In this document: positions 30,490 to 38,953 of the stretch, in pieces
Position numbering within the stretch: the stretch's first letter is position 1
How the letters are laid out: each line of letters begins with the position of its first letter
Assembly (NCBI RefSeq): GCF_000372725.1
Contig: NW_005201984.1
Coordinates: 297,209 to 361,208 of the forward strand
DNA: 64,000 nucleotides
Reading direction: 5' to 3'
Source of the DNA: Emiliania huxleyi CCMP1516
Lineage: Eukaryota > Haptophyta > Isochrysidales > Noelaerhabdaceae
Position numbers and translations under genes: made by a program
Notes under the pieces: generated by a model
Told to the model about the DNA's origin: nothing
The model's database searches: none
What the model saw: the letters and a program-made list of their open reading frames with translations, nothing else

Positions 30490-31235
30490 TTGTCGTCGCA
30501 CGCTCTCGATATCTGGCTAAGACGAGACACAGCATCAGAGGCGACCCAAGCGACACACCAGAGCACGGCCGCGGACGCGAGCCGCCATCTTGGACTGTGA
30601 GGCGAGTATTTGCCACCGGGAGCTCGCCGCCGCCCCCTACACCGCCGCCGCCGCCCTCCCGCAGGCCAGATAATAGCCCAAGTCGAAGAGTGCGCGCCGC
30701 CCTCGGTATCTGGGTGGCAGGCGGGACTAGAGAGGCACGCCAGAGCACGGCCGGGGACGCGAGCCGCCATCTTGGACTGTGAGGCGAGTATTTGCCACCG
30801 GGAGCTCGCCGCCGCCCCTACACCGCCGCCGCCGCGCTCCCGGTGGCAAATAATAGCTCAAGTCGAAGAGTGCGCCCCGCCCTCGGTATCTGGGTGGCAG
30901 GCGGGACTAGAGAGGCACGCCAGAGCACGGCCGCGGACGCGAGCCGCCATCTTGGACTGTGAGGCGAGTATTTGCCACCGGGAGCTCGCCGCCGCCCCTA
31001 CACCGCCGCCGCCGCCCTCCCGAGGCCAGATAATAGCCCAAGTCGAAGAGTGCGCCCCGCCCTCGGTATCTGGGTGGCAGGCGGGACTAGAGAGGCACGC
31101 CAGAGCACGGCCGGGGGCGCGAGCCGCCATCTTGGACTGTGAGGCGAGTATTTGCCACCGGGAGCTCGCCGCCGCCCCTACACCGCCGCCGCCGCCCTCC
31201 CGAGGCCAGATAATAGCCCAAGTCGAAGAGTGCGC
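30490..31235. repeat. 180-bp tandem satellite, about four units
   Basis: GAGCCGCCATCTTGGACTGT recurs at about 30579, 30759, 30939 and 31119, an exact 180-bp period. Each unit includes TATTTGCCACCGGGAGCTCG and AGATAATAGCCCAAGTCGAA (or a close variant). The first unit is degenerate at its left end. ORFs across it are repeat artefacts. Confidence 0.95.
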
Positions 31236-31534
31236 CGCTCGGAAAAGTGAAATTTCGTTTCACATGAAATGTGAAGTGAAAGTGAAAGTGAAATCGATTC
31301 GCTGTTTCCATGTGAAATCACGAACCCTGACCCGGTTTAGACCACACTGCTGAACACCAACCGGTCCTGACTCTCCTGTTCCGAGTTTACGATACATGTA
31401 AACAGGACCGACACGAAAGGTCTCGGAAGGTTCACCTCTGAAATCTTCGTCATCATTTCAGGAGACGCGAGATTTGGGCTCCTCGGTGTTTGTGGCTCCT
31501 TCACCCCGCGGCCCCAGTCCCCACAGCAACGCCG

Positions 31535-32035
31535 ATGCCCAGGGAGAGCCCGCGGCGACGAAGCCCGCCGGCAACCAGCACAGGCCAGAATAAACGCAAG
31601 CGCGATGAGCCGACGGACGCCAGCGTTGACCTCATGATCCGTTTCCCGCCACCTGCGCCGGCAGACGCCACCCCACCACCAACCAAGCAAATGAAGCGAC
31701 CGGATCCCCGTCCGCCCAGCCAAACGAGCCTCATGGGCGCGCCGAGCGGCCGCTGCAGCCCGGCGCCGTGGCTGCCACTGATGCACGCGAAGCTCCAGTC
31801 CTCGCTGCTGATGCGCAGCTACTCCGCGCTCAGCCTCGACAGCCTGGGCTCGGCGAGGCCTGTGTGTGGCAGCACCCGCTCCACATCGGCGCTCTCTAGT
31901 GCGAGCCGCGAGCCGACCCAGACGCCGCCCAGTTGCCCGGGCGCCTTTGAGCAGAGCCGCGAGCTCGGCCTCTGCCGCGCGCCCCCCCGCCCCCCAAGGC
32001 TTGTCTCCCGTTTGAGCCGGCAGCAATCTACCTAG
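31535..32035 (+). CDS. Hypothetical Ser/Pro-rich, possibly nuclear protein
   Basis: A 166-codon frame from ATG 31535 (MPRESPRRRSPPATS). Low-complexity Pro/Ser/Arg composition with a basic cluster NKRKRDEP that could be a nuclear localisation signal, and a Ser/Leu-rich central part (LLMRSYSALSLDSLGS). No domain recognised. It begins about 200 bp right of the hAT-like element. Confidence 0.35.
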   Translation: MPRESPRRRSPPATSTGQNKRKRDEPTDASVDLMIRFPPPAPADATPPPTKQMKRPDPRPPSQTSLMGAPSGRCSPAPWLPLMHAKLQSSLLMRSYSALSLDSLGSARPVCGSTRSTSALSSASREPTQTPPSCPGAFEQSRELGLCRAPPRPPRLVSRLSRQQST

Positions 32036-32480
32036 TTTGTGTGCCGCATGTCCTCCGCACGTCCAACCCGCCGCCGCCCTTGTGGCAGCGCCCTCGGGTG
32101 GAACCGCTCTTAGCGCTGTCTAGAATATTGCTGACCACTACGTCTGCGCGAACTATCTACATACAGTGCGTGCTCTTGCCTTAGAAATCGGTGTTTAGAA
32201 ATTGGCTGCTGGAAATTTGGCTGATTTCCCTGGCCGAAATAGAAATCGGCTGCTGGCACGAGGCCGGCCCGATTTCTCTGATCTGCCGCGCCGCAGGCGC
32301 GAAGAAAATTTTAGAAATCATACGACTTTTTAGAGAGAGGTCGTTCTTTCACTTTCTTCTCAGTCTACAGTCATGGTGAAACGCAATTTTCACCCTCTCT
32401 ATAGTGTGAACAGTGTGAGTCTTGGGCCCGGGGTTGTGTCTTTGCGTGAACAGTGACGCAACACGTCAAGTCCCTCATGC
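32036..32480. other. Intergenic, AT-richer segment
   Basis: Between 32170 and 32350, GAAATTGGCTG-like motifs recur in an AT-richer tract. No gene seen. Confidence 0.4.
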
Positions 32481-32986
32481 TCAGCTCTCTGGCGCCGGCT
32501 CCAGCAGGAGCCACCACTCGCTCGCGCCATAGTTGTCGGCGGCTAGCTTGCACGCGACACGGCCCGCGAGGTGCTTGGTGCCCGTCTCTTTCTGGGAGTA
32601 CATGACGATGTGCGTCGCGTCAGGCTGACGCCACGAGGAGCCCACGCCGAAGTGCTGCACGGTGCCAACGTACCAGCCGGTGGCGCCGTCGAGGAGGTGC
32701 GCGGCGAGGATCTTGCGCCGGCACAGCGCGCGCTGCTCGTCGTCGTTCGCCAGCGGCGGGCACGTCGCCGCATAGACGTAGCCCTTCGGGGGCATTGCCG
32801 GAGCCTCGCCGCATGCCTGCATGCGCACGGCGGTGTCGTCCTCGTCCTCGTCCTCTGAGTCCTCCATGCCGTCCTCCGCCTCCTCCTCGCCCTCCTCCTC
32901 GCCCTCCTCCTCGCCCGCCGCCTCGTCGACATCGGCGAGCTCCGCCTCGTCCTCGTCCGCCTCGCTCTCCCCGCCGTCCGATCCGC
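32481..32986 (-). CDS. Acidic protein with Tudor/agenet-like C-terminal domain, 5' part in gap
   Basis: The frame is open from the assembly gap to the stop at 32481. It starts with a long Glu/Asp run (GEEEGEEEGEEEAEDG), then about 95 residues of folded-looking sequence: GYVYAATCPPLANDDEQ, KILAAHLLDGATGWYVGTVQ, ATHIVMYSQKETGTKHL and SEWWLLLEP. The strand pattern with conserved Trp (G-W-Y-x-G-x-V ... V-x-Y) is reminiscent of Tudor-like or agenet domains, but I cannot name the family. The N-terminus is missing because of the 100-N gap. A separate gene from RPL7A, in another frame on the same strand. Confidence 0.45.
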
Positions 32987-33086
32987 NNNNNNNNNNNNNN
33001 NNNNNNNNNNNNNNNNNNNNNNNNNNNNNNNNNNNNNNNNNNNNNNNNNNNNNNNNNNNNNNNNNNNNNNNNNNNNNNNNNNNNNN
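32987..33086. other. Assembly gap (100 N)
   Basis: Exactly 100 undetermined bases, probably a scaffold gap of unknown true size. It interrupts the acidic-protein gene and probably the end of RPL7A. Confidence 1.
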
Positions 33087-33089
33087 GCC

Positions 33090-33333
33090 CGCCGGACTCT
33101 TTGGGGCAGCCCCAAAAAACGTTTCCGGAATGAGAGAGAGCTCCTCTCTCCAGAATCAACCGAGTCGAACCGCGCAGAGCCCTCGCCCCCCTTAATGTGC
33201 CTTCACAGGGCGGGAGTGCAGCTTCGAAACGCAAGACACGAGTCGTTTCGATCGGACCCCACTGTGGGTTCCCCCAGGTTATAGGAAAAAGGAAAAAGGC
33301 CAACCAGCCTTGAGAACCATCATAGAGGCCCAT
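33090..33333 (-). repeat. Dispersed repeat, inverted copy of 26363-26605
   Basis: Copy of the repeat at 26363, on the opposite strand. It begins a few bases after the GC donor of an RPL7A intron, so it lies inside or truncates that gene. Confidence 0.85.
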
Positions 33334-33348
33334 GGGGGGGGGGGGCGC

Positions 33349-34053
33349 CTCTGGCCGCACGCCGGTGAGCGCGATGGCGGTCGCATTCTTCTGGTGCACG
33401 AGGGCGCCGATCCGCGCCTTGGAGGGGATGATGCAGTACGGGATGTCCATCTTGCGGCAGACGGCCGGCAGCCAGATGACCAGCTGAAGGGGGAGCAGGA
33501 GGGGCACCGGGGGTTAGGCTCTGTGCAACTAACCCCCGCAGGTCGGCGTCTGCCAAAGCCGCGCCTCGATCGGGTCCACGTCGGCGGCAATCACGACCAG
33601 CTGCGCCTTCTTCTGCTCGCAGAGCTTGGTGATGTGGTGGATGCCGCACTTGATGAAGAGCGGCTTCTTCGACTCGTCCGCCTCCCCCTTCTCCACCTTC
33701 TCGGCCGACGCCTGCAGCCGCTCCTTCTTCTCCGCCTTGGACTCGGGCCGGTACTTGTGCAGCAGCTTGAAGAGGTTGGTCTGGACGTTCTTGTCGAGCT
33801 TGTTGGTGAACTGGTTGATCGACGGCGGCACCTTGAGCCGCTGGTACAGCACCTTGCGCTGCCGCTGGATCCGCACGTACTTTGGCCACCGCACGTACCG
33901 CGTGAGGTTGCGCTTGGGAAGAATGTCCTGCCCGATGCCGAAGTGCTTCGGCTTGGCCTCCCAGACGGGGCCGGTGGGCTCCGGCTTCTTGGACTTGGGC
34001 TCGGCGTACGGCGTCGGCGGCGGCGCCTTCTTGGACTTCGCTGCCTTGGGCAT
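33349..34053 (-). CDS. RPL7A: Cytosolic large-subunit ribosomal protein eL8 (RPL7A), 3' end missing
   Basis: Exon 1 34053-33565 starts [16 protein letters not shown] and shows the family core: [48 protein letters not shown] and [17 protein letters not shown] intron (33564-33484, 81 nt) follows, and exon 2 (33483-33349) continues [20 protein letters not shown], then [11 protein letters not shown] and ALTGVRPE, precisely as in eL8. The unbroken conserved text DPIE-LV across the junction proves the GC donor. Exon 2 ends at another GC donor; beyond it come a poly-C run, a dispersed repeat and the assembly gap, and the last about 50 residues of the protein are not found. Either the final exon is in the gap or this copy is truncated. 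Confidence 0.95.
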
Positions 34054-34815
34054 GACTGCTCGTCTAGCACACGCGCCGGCACGCGCCCCCGAGTGTTTTT
34101 TTTTTCAGCAGTGTTGCTTGCAAGGTGAAGGAGAGTGACGGCGCGGCGCGCTGGGGCGCGCGCGGCCGCGGGGGCTGCCGCAGCCGTGTGTCCCCTGGGT
34201 GGGCGTGGGGGTGGGGGGGAGTCGAGAGGGGGAGGGGGCCAGGGCGGCCCAGGGGGGAGGCTGGGGGGGAGGCACCGCTCAGACCTACACACAATGATGA
34301 CCTACCTCAGTCCTCACCGCTCCACGTCCCCTGTACACCACTGTGCGTACCACATGCATGCGGCTTATCAACAGACAACGCACACTCAGCTCCAAAAACG
34401 TGTGAGTCGTGAGTCCGGTGACGATCGGTGATGCGCTACCCCGCTACCACTGCATCACTGCAATATTATACCTTTGCGACACTCCCTCTCGCTTATAATG
34501 TCGCAATACGCAAACCCAAACGAGTGTCAAGCAATTCATATAGATACGACCGCAACGCGGCGGCATTCGCAACTGCAACTCATGCTCAGAACGCCGGCGC
34601 CCCGCCGTGTATGCGGGGCTCGATTAAGTAGCTTTGCAACCGCGCCGCGCGGGCAGAGCCGCCCCTGCGTGCGCCTCGCCCCGCTTCTGCTGCGCTGCCC
34701 ACAGCCCTAGCTCCCGTCCGTGCGCCCTCCGCCCGCCCTCTCCCCTCCGGCCCCGCGGGCGGGAGGAGGCCTGAAGGCCCGAGCCCCGTGCGGGGCGCGA
34801 TGGGGGGTGTCCGTC
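34054..34815. other. Intergenic between two minus-strand genes
   Basis: G-rich tract at 34195-34275. An AT-richer stretch (34430-34600) is without a supported gene. It includes the RPL7A promoter and the 3' flank of SNRNP27. Confidence 0.4.
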
Positions 34816-35538
34816 TCAGACCTCGTCGAGCGGCCGGTTGAAGCCTCCGCGCCGGTTCATGTACCTACACGCCCGGGCGCTGCGCGTGAGACGGCGGACT
34901 GCTGCTGCTGGCTGGGCGAGGAGCGCGGCGCACTGGCGGTAGACGCGTTTCTCCTTGCGCCGCACGCCCTCCGCCTTGCAGCGCTTGTCGTCCACCCCCT
35001 TGCCCTGCGTGCTGTCAAAGCCGACCGGGAAGCCCATCGCCGCCATCATCGCCATCTCCTCCTCCTGCGCTCTCGCGGCAGCCTCCTCATCGGCACCCCC
35101 GCCGCCGGCGGAGCTGCCGCCGCCGTTGGCCATGGGAGCATCGCCGTTGGACACGCCGTTGGTCTGCGGCGGCCCCGTCGGCGGCGGACCGACGGGCGGC
35201 GGACCGGCCGGCGGCGGCCCTGCCGGAGGCGGCCCGGCAGGCGGCGGCCCGGCAGGCGGCGGCCCTGCCGGTGGCGGGCCGGCGGTTGTGTCGCCGTCGC
35301 GGCGCCGGCGCCTGTCCGTCTCCTCTTCGTCCGAATAGTCGCGGCGCCGGCGCCGGTCGCGATCCTCGTCGTCCGAGTGGTCGCTGCGGCGCCGCCGCTC
35401 CCTCTCGCGTGACCGGTCGCGCCGGTCGCGGTCGCGCCGCCTGTCGCGGTCGCGGTCCCGGCTACGGTCCCGGCTGCGGTCGCGGTCGCGCCTCCTATCG
35501 CGGTCCAGGTCACGGTACCGCTCCTCCGAGCCCGACAT
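34816..35538 (-). CDS. SNRNP27: U4/U6.U5 tri-snRNP 27-kDa protein (SNRNP27)
   Basis: Start ATG 35538 (MSGSEERYRDLD). Exon 1 (35538-34934): an Arg-Asp/Arg-Ser rich N-terminus (residues about 8-90), a run of Pro/Ala/Gly repeats (GPPPA units), an acidic stretch, then the conserved C-terminal block MGFPVGFDSTQGKGV. A GT-AG intron (34933-34865, 69 nt) joins KRVYRQ to YMNRRGGFNRPLDEV, the invariant end of this family. The segment between GKGV and YRQ (DDKRCKAEGVRRKEKR) differs from the usual N-x-x-A-V-N spacing. SNRNP27 sits in the tri-snRNP and, from nematode genetics, influences 5' splice-site choice. Nuclear, spliceosomal. Confidence 0.9.
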   Translation of the reverse strand: MSGSEERYRDLDRDRRRDRDRSRDRSRDRDRDRRRDRDRRDRSRERERRRRSDHSDDEDRDRRRRRDYSDEEETDRRRRRDGDTTAGPPPAGPPPAGPPPAGPPPAGPPPAGPPPVGPPPTGPPQTNGVSNGDAPMANGGGSSAGGGGADEEAAARAQEEEMAMMAAMGFPVGFDSTQGKGVDDKRCKAEGVRRKEKRVYRQCAALLAQPAAAVRRLTRSARACRYMNRRGGFNRPLDEV

Positions 35539-37120
35539 CTTCTCTGCTCGTCGCTCTCGACGTCGCTCAAGCCCCCGGCGTCTTCGAGCTCTTGATGCTG
35601 GGAATGTGAAGGGCCTTCTAGGCCCGCGGGTTGTAGGGTAGTCTCCCCCCATTCCCAGGGCCTCCAGGGCTCGCACCTCAACCTCTCACAGACCAGCGCA
35701 AAAGTATTTTCTTCTCAATAACAAGGCTGTGAATGTGCGTGCACGAGCCCCAGAAAGAAAGAAAGAAAACACCCAACCTACAGTGGGTTGCGGGCATTAA
35801 GAAAACGTCGCATTAAGAAACCCTACCAAGAGATTTCCGCAAAAATCTAAGAAACCACGGCGCGCCGCAGGCGCGGCCCCGAGAAAAGGCCAGACACGAG
35901 TCTCGAGTGTGAACGGGAGCGGGGAGCCCCAGCTCAAAATTTCTCTTCGCCTGCGGCGCGCGCACTTGTCACTTTCCAAGTCTACGGTGAGTTCTGAGTG
36001 GAGTGGAGATGGAGGCGTGTGTGCGTCTTCCCGTCATCCAGAGAGCCGACTCGGCGGCAGACTCTGGCATCGCCCTCGCGGACCGCAGCTGACCTCTTAC
36101 CTAAAATCCTTAGGGGGCCGGCTCTGGCCTGAGTGCCGGCCGGAGCTAAGAAACCACGGCGTGGGGTGGGTGAGGGCTGTGGAAAGGCTTAGAAACGGCG
36201 GCGTGCCGCGAAATCCTGTTTTCTTAATGCCCGCAACCCACTGTAACGGAGGGATGGGAGGACGGCACGCCGCCACCACACAGGGATTTTAAGAAGAGGG
36301 GTGTGGTGCGCTAGCCGTCGCCCACCCTTGGGCGTCCGCCTCTTCCTATCTCTCTTCGCAGTCTCTCGCCGACTCTCGCTGCAACCTTCATGCCACCCCG
36401 CGGTCGTCCCACCCACTCTCGTCGTTCCCTCCCTTGTCACTTCCTCCTCTGTCGCGTCGTTCTCTTCTGCCTCGTCCTGCGGCGCCGCCGCCTGCCGGTC
36501 CCTTGTTCTCGCGGCTTCTTTCGCCTTTCGGCGCAACTCCGTCCTCCTTGCTGCGTATCCTGGCCCCACAATTTGCCCTAGGGAGGGGGAAAATTAATGG
36601 AGGGAGGTGCAAGGGGAGGGAGGGTAATAAATAAATAAAACGGACACCTCTATGTGAGATGGGCAAAAAAGAAACATGTCCCCGACCGTGTTTGTGCAGG
36701 GTTAGAGGGAGGGCAGGGATTAGGTGCCTGTCGCTATCTAGCAGAACCACAGATGTGAGACAGCGAGCGGAATTTGAATCCTGGGGAGTTGCCTTTCGGC
36801 CGCTCTCAGCACCCTGTATCCAAGCGAACGGACGGAAGTCGAAAACTCCAACAAAGGATTGTGCAAACTCTGACACTCTGGGTTTAGAAACCGTTATTAT
36901 GGAATACGGGAGACAGTACCTACCTGTTGACAGAACGCGCTCGTGTGGTGGGGTGGGGGGTGGGGGGGTATGGTCCTGCTGGCCAGAGGCGACGTCCTGT
37001 GCGGGTGGGGGGGTATGGTCGCGGCGCCAGGGCGCCGACCCTACCCCGCAAAAAGTCCGAACCATACCCCGCAAAAAGTCCGAACCCAGGGAGGCGGCGC
37101 GAGGAGGTGAGCGAACCGTC
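35539..37120. other. Intergenic with MITE and tandem promoter-proximal motifs
   Basis: Contains the mariner-like MITE at 35781-36243. Just upstream of the ANTH gene are two copies of TACCCCGCAAAAAGTCCGAA (about 37041-37085) and two GGGGGGTATGGTC motifs (about 36962 and 37006). Long ORFs on both strands here lack protein-like composition. Confidence 0.45.
35781..36243. mobile_element. Tc1/mariner-like MITE (463 bp) with TA target site
   Basis: Perfect inverted termini: CAGTGGGTTGCGGGCATTAA at the left (continuing GAAAAC) with its exact reverse complement at the right, both next to TA (35779-35780 and 36244-36245). CAGT ends plus TA duplications are characteristic of Tc1/mariner. The inner sequence includes CTAAGAAACCACGGCG repeats and no ORF. 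A partial second copy lies at 50978-51075. Confidence 0.88.
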
Positions 37121-38953
37121 ATGGCAGGCCGCCTGGCCGCCGGCCTGCGGAACCTGCAGACCGCAGCCATGGACGAGATCTCCACGGCGGTCTTCAAGGC
37201 GACGACAGACGACCTGTTTGAGCCCAAGGAGAAGCATGTGGTTGCCGTGGCACGCTGGTCCTGCGAGCCGGAACTGCAGGAGCAGGTCGCGAGCGCACTG
37301 GCCAAGCGCGTGTCCACATGCGGCGCGCGGCCCGTGACCACGGCGAAGACCCTCTTTCTGCTCCACCGCGTCGCCACGACGGGAGAGCCAGAGGCGGTTC
37401 TCGGGCCCAGCGTCGCGGAGCTGCGCTCGCTCGTCGAGCGGCGATCACTCCCGGCCGCGGAACTCGCCTACGCTCCTTACATCGTCGGACTTTGCGAGTG
37501 GGACGACTGCAACCTCTTCCGCCGGCCTGATGCGCCCGCCTGCTGGCGCGGCATGCCACTTCCGGCCGTGCTCGAGGGGCTGCGGCCGCTGCAGGCGCTG
37601 GCGGAGCAGGTCTTCTTCTGCAGCCCTCTGCCTCTCCACCGCCGGCCTCACCGCCGCCGCCGCCCCTCGCCGCTACCGCCCCTCGCCGCCGCCGCCCCTC
37701 GCCGCCAGCCCTGCCACCCCTCTCTCCAGCAGAGAGCTCCTCCCGCACAGACAGCGAAAGTCGCGATGACGGACCACAGGCGCTCGAGCTCGCCCTCGAC
37801 GCGAGCGAGGTGACGACGCCGGCGGTGGCGGCGCTGCGCCTCGCCGTGGCGGAGGACGCCTTCGCCATGTTTTTGTGCGAGACGGCCGGCGCGGCTGTCC
37901 TGCAGGACGGGCTGCTGGCCGCGCCTCTCGCGCTAGTCAACCTGCGGCCGGGAGGTGGCTTCCGAGACGCCTCCGAGAAGCCTCCGCACACACCGCACGC
38001 CCTCGCCACACGCCCTCCCTCCCGCCCTCCCCCGCACTCAGGGCTGCTCGAGGCGCTGCGTGCGTCAAACAGGTGTGAATCGCGCGTGCCCCGCTGCCCT
38101 CCCCTGCCGCCTCTCCGCCCGACGCACTCCGGCCACGCTGCTCTCCCTCCCTCCTCCTCACTCCCTCCTCCTCCCTCCCTCCTCCTCCCTCCCTCCTCCT
38201 CCCTCCCTCCTCCCCCCCTCCCCCTCCCTCCTCTGCTCGCAGGCACGCGGAGGACGCTCTGATGCTGCAGGAGGCGCTCGGCTCGTGGCGCGGCGGCTCG
38301 GGCCGCCTAGATGCGGTGTTTCTTGCGAGCTCTTCTCACGCCTACCAAGCTCCTCTGACATCCGTGTTCCAGCGAGCTCTCCTGACACCGCAAGACGGTT
38401 TTGTCCGGCCGTGTCCAGACTGCAGTCCAGCTGCACCCACGCCCTCGCCCCGCTGCGCCCACGCACTGCAGGCTCCGGCCCGCTCGCAGACCTGCCCCAC
38501 CTCGACTCTGTCCTCAAGGAGGGGCTGCCGTGGAGCGGCTCCCGCGCGAGGGTGCGCGCCTCGCCTCGGCCGCCGCCGGCAACGACGGGTCCACGACACG
38601 TCCACGACACGTCCACGACACGGCCCGCAGGTGGCGCTCGCGACGACCGCCTCCGCCTCTGCCGCCGCCGCTGCAGTGATGAGCGGCAGCGTCCCGCCAC
38701 CCACTCTGTTACACACTCCGCCGGCAGCGCGCTCCGACCCCACCGCCGCCTCGCCGACCGCCTCGCCTCCCGCCGACCGCCCCCACTCTCCGTCGCCGCC
38801 GCTGTCCGCCTCGGCGCCGCCCGACGGTTCTCCCGACGACGGCGGCGCCCGGCCGCCGCTGCTGCGCCTCGCCCCCACGGACGTCGAGATCGCCGTCTCT
38901 TCGTCCCGCGGGCTGCCCGGACCCTTCCCGGACCCTTCTCGGGCCGCCTGTAG
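37121..38953 (+). CDS. ANTH-domain clathrin adaptor (AP180/CALM-like), multi-exon
   Basis: Starts at ATG 37121 (MAGRLAAGLRNLQT). The first about 160 residues read as an ANTH domain: AVFKATTDDLFEPKEKHVVA (the KATxxx...PKEKHV lipid-binding motif of the family), LAKRVSTCG, VTTAKTLFLLHRVATTGEPE, and LAYAPYIVGLCEW. Later segments (from about 37810: VAALRLAVAEDAFAMFLCET; about 38240: HAEDALMLQEALGSWRGG) continue a helical solenoid in other frames, implying introns around 37630-37790, 37965-38070 and 38080-38240. The region 38640-38950 is a Ser/Pro/Ala-rich tail. ANTH adaptors bind PI(4,5)P2 and recruit clathrin at the plasma membrane or endosomes. The 3' boundary and some exons are uncertain; the tail could belong to the next gene. 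Confidence 0.65.

Larger units (their letters stand above)
29926..31329. mobile_element. 1.4-kb hAT-like non-autonomous element with telomere-type and satellite repeats
   Basis: The termini are inverted: CAGGGTTCGTGA at the left and its reverse complement TCACGAACCCTG at the right, followed on each side by GTGAAA/TTTCAC-rich subterminal sequence. The flanks are identical 8-mers, ACCCGGTT (29918-29925 and 31330-31337). CAGGG ends and 8-bp duplications are typical of hAT transposons. The interior contains two tracts of TTAGGG repeats and a 180-bp tandem satellite. I see no transposase, so it would depend on an autonomous relative. Confidence 0.85.

Noticed and set aside
33090-33333. tRNA or tRNA-derived SINE suggested by GGTTCGACTC (B-box-like)
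   Set aside because: No A-box at proper spacing, no cloverleaf, and the other copy lacks the B-box.
36388-37377. 329-codon minus-strand open frame
   Set aside because: It runs antisense through the ANTH start and G-rich upstream DNA, without protein-like composition.
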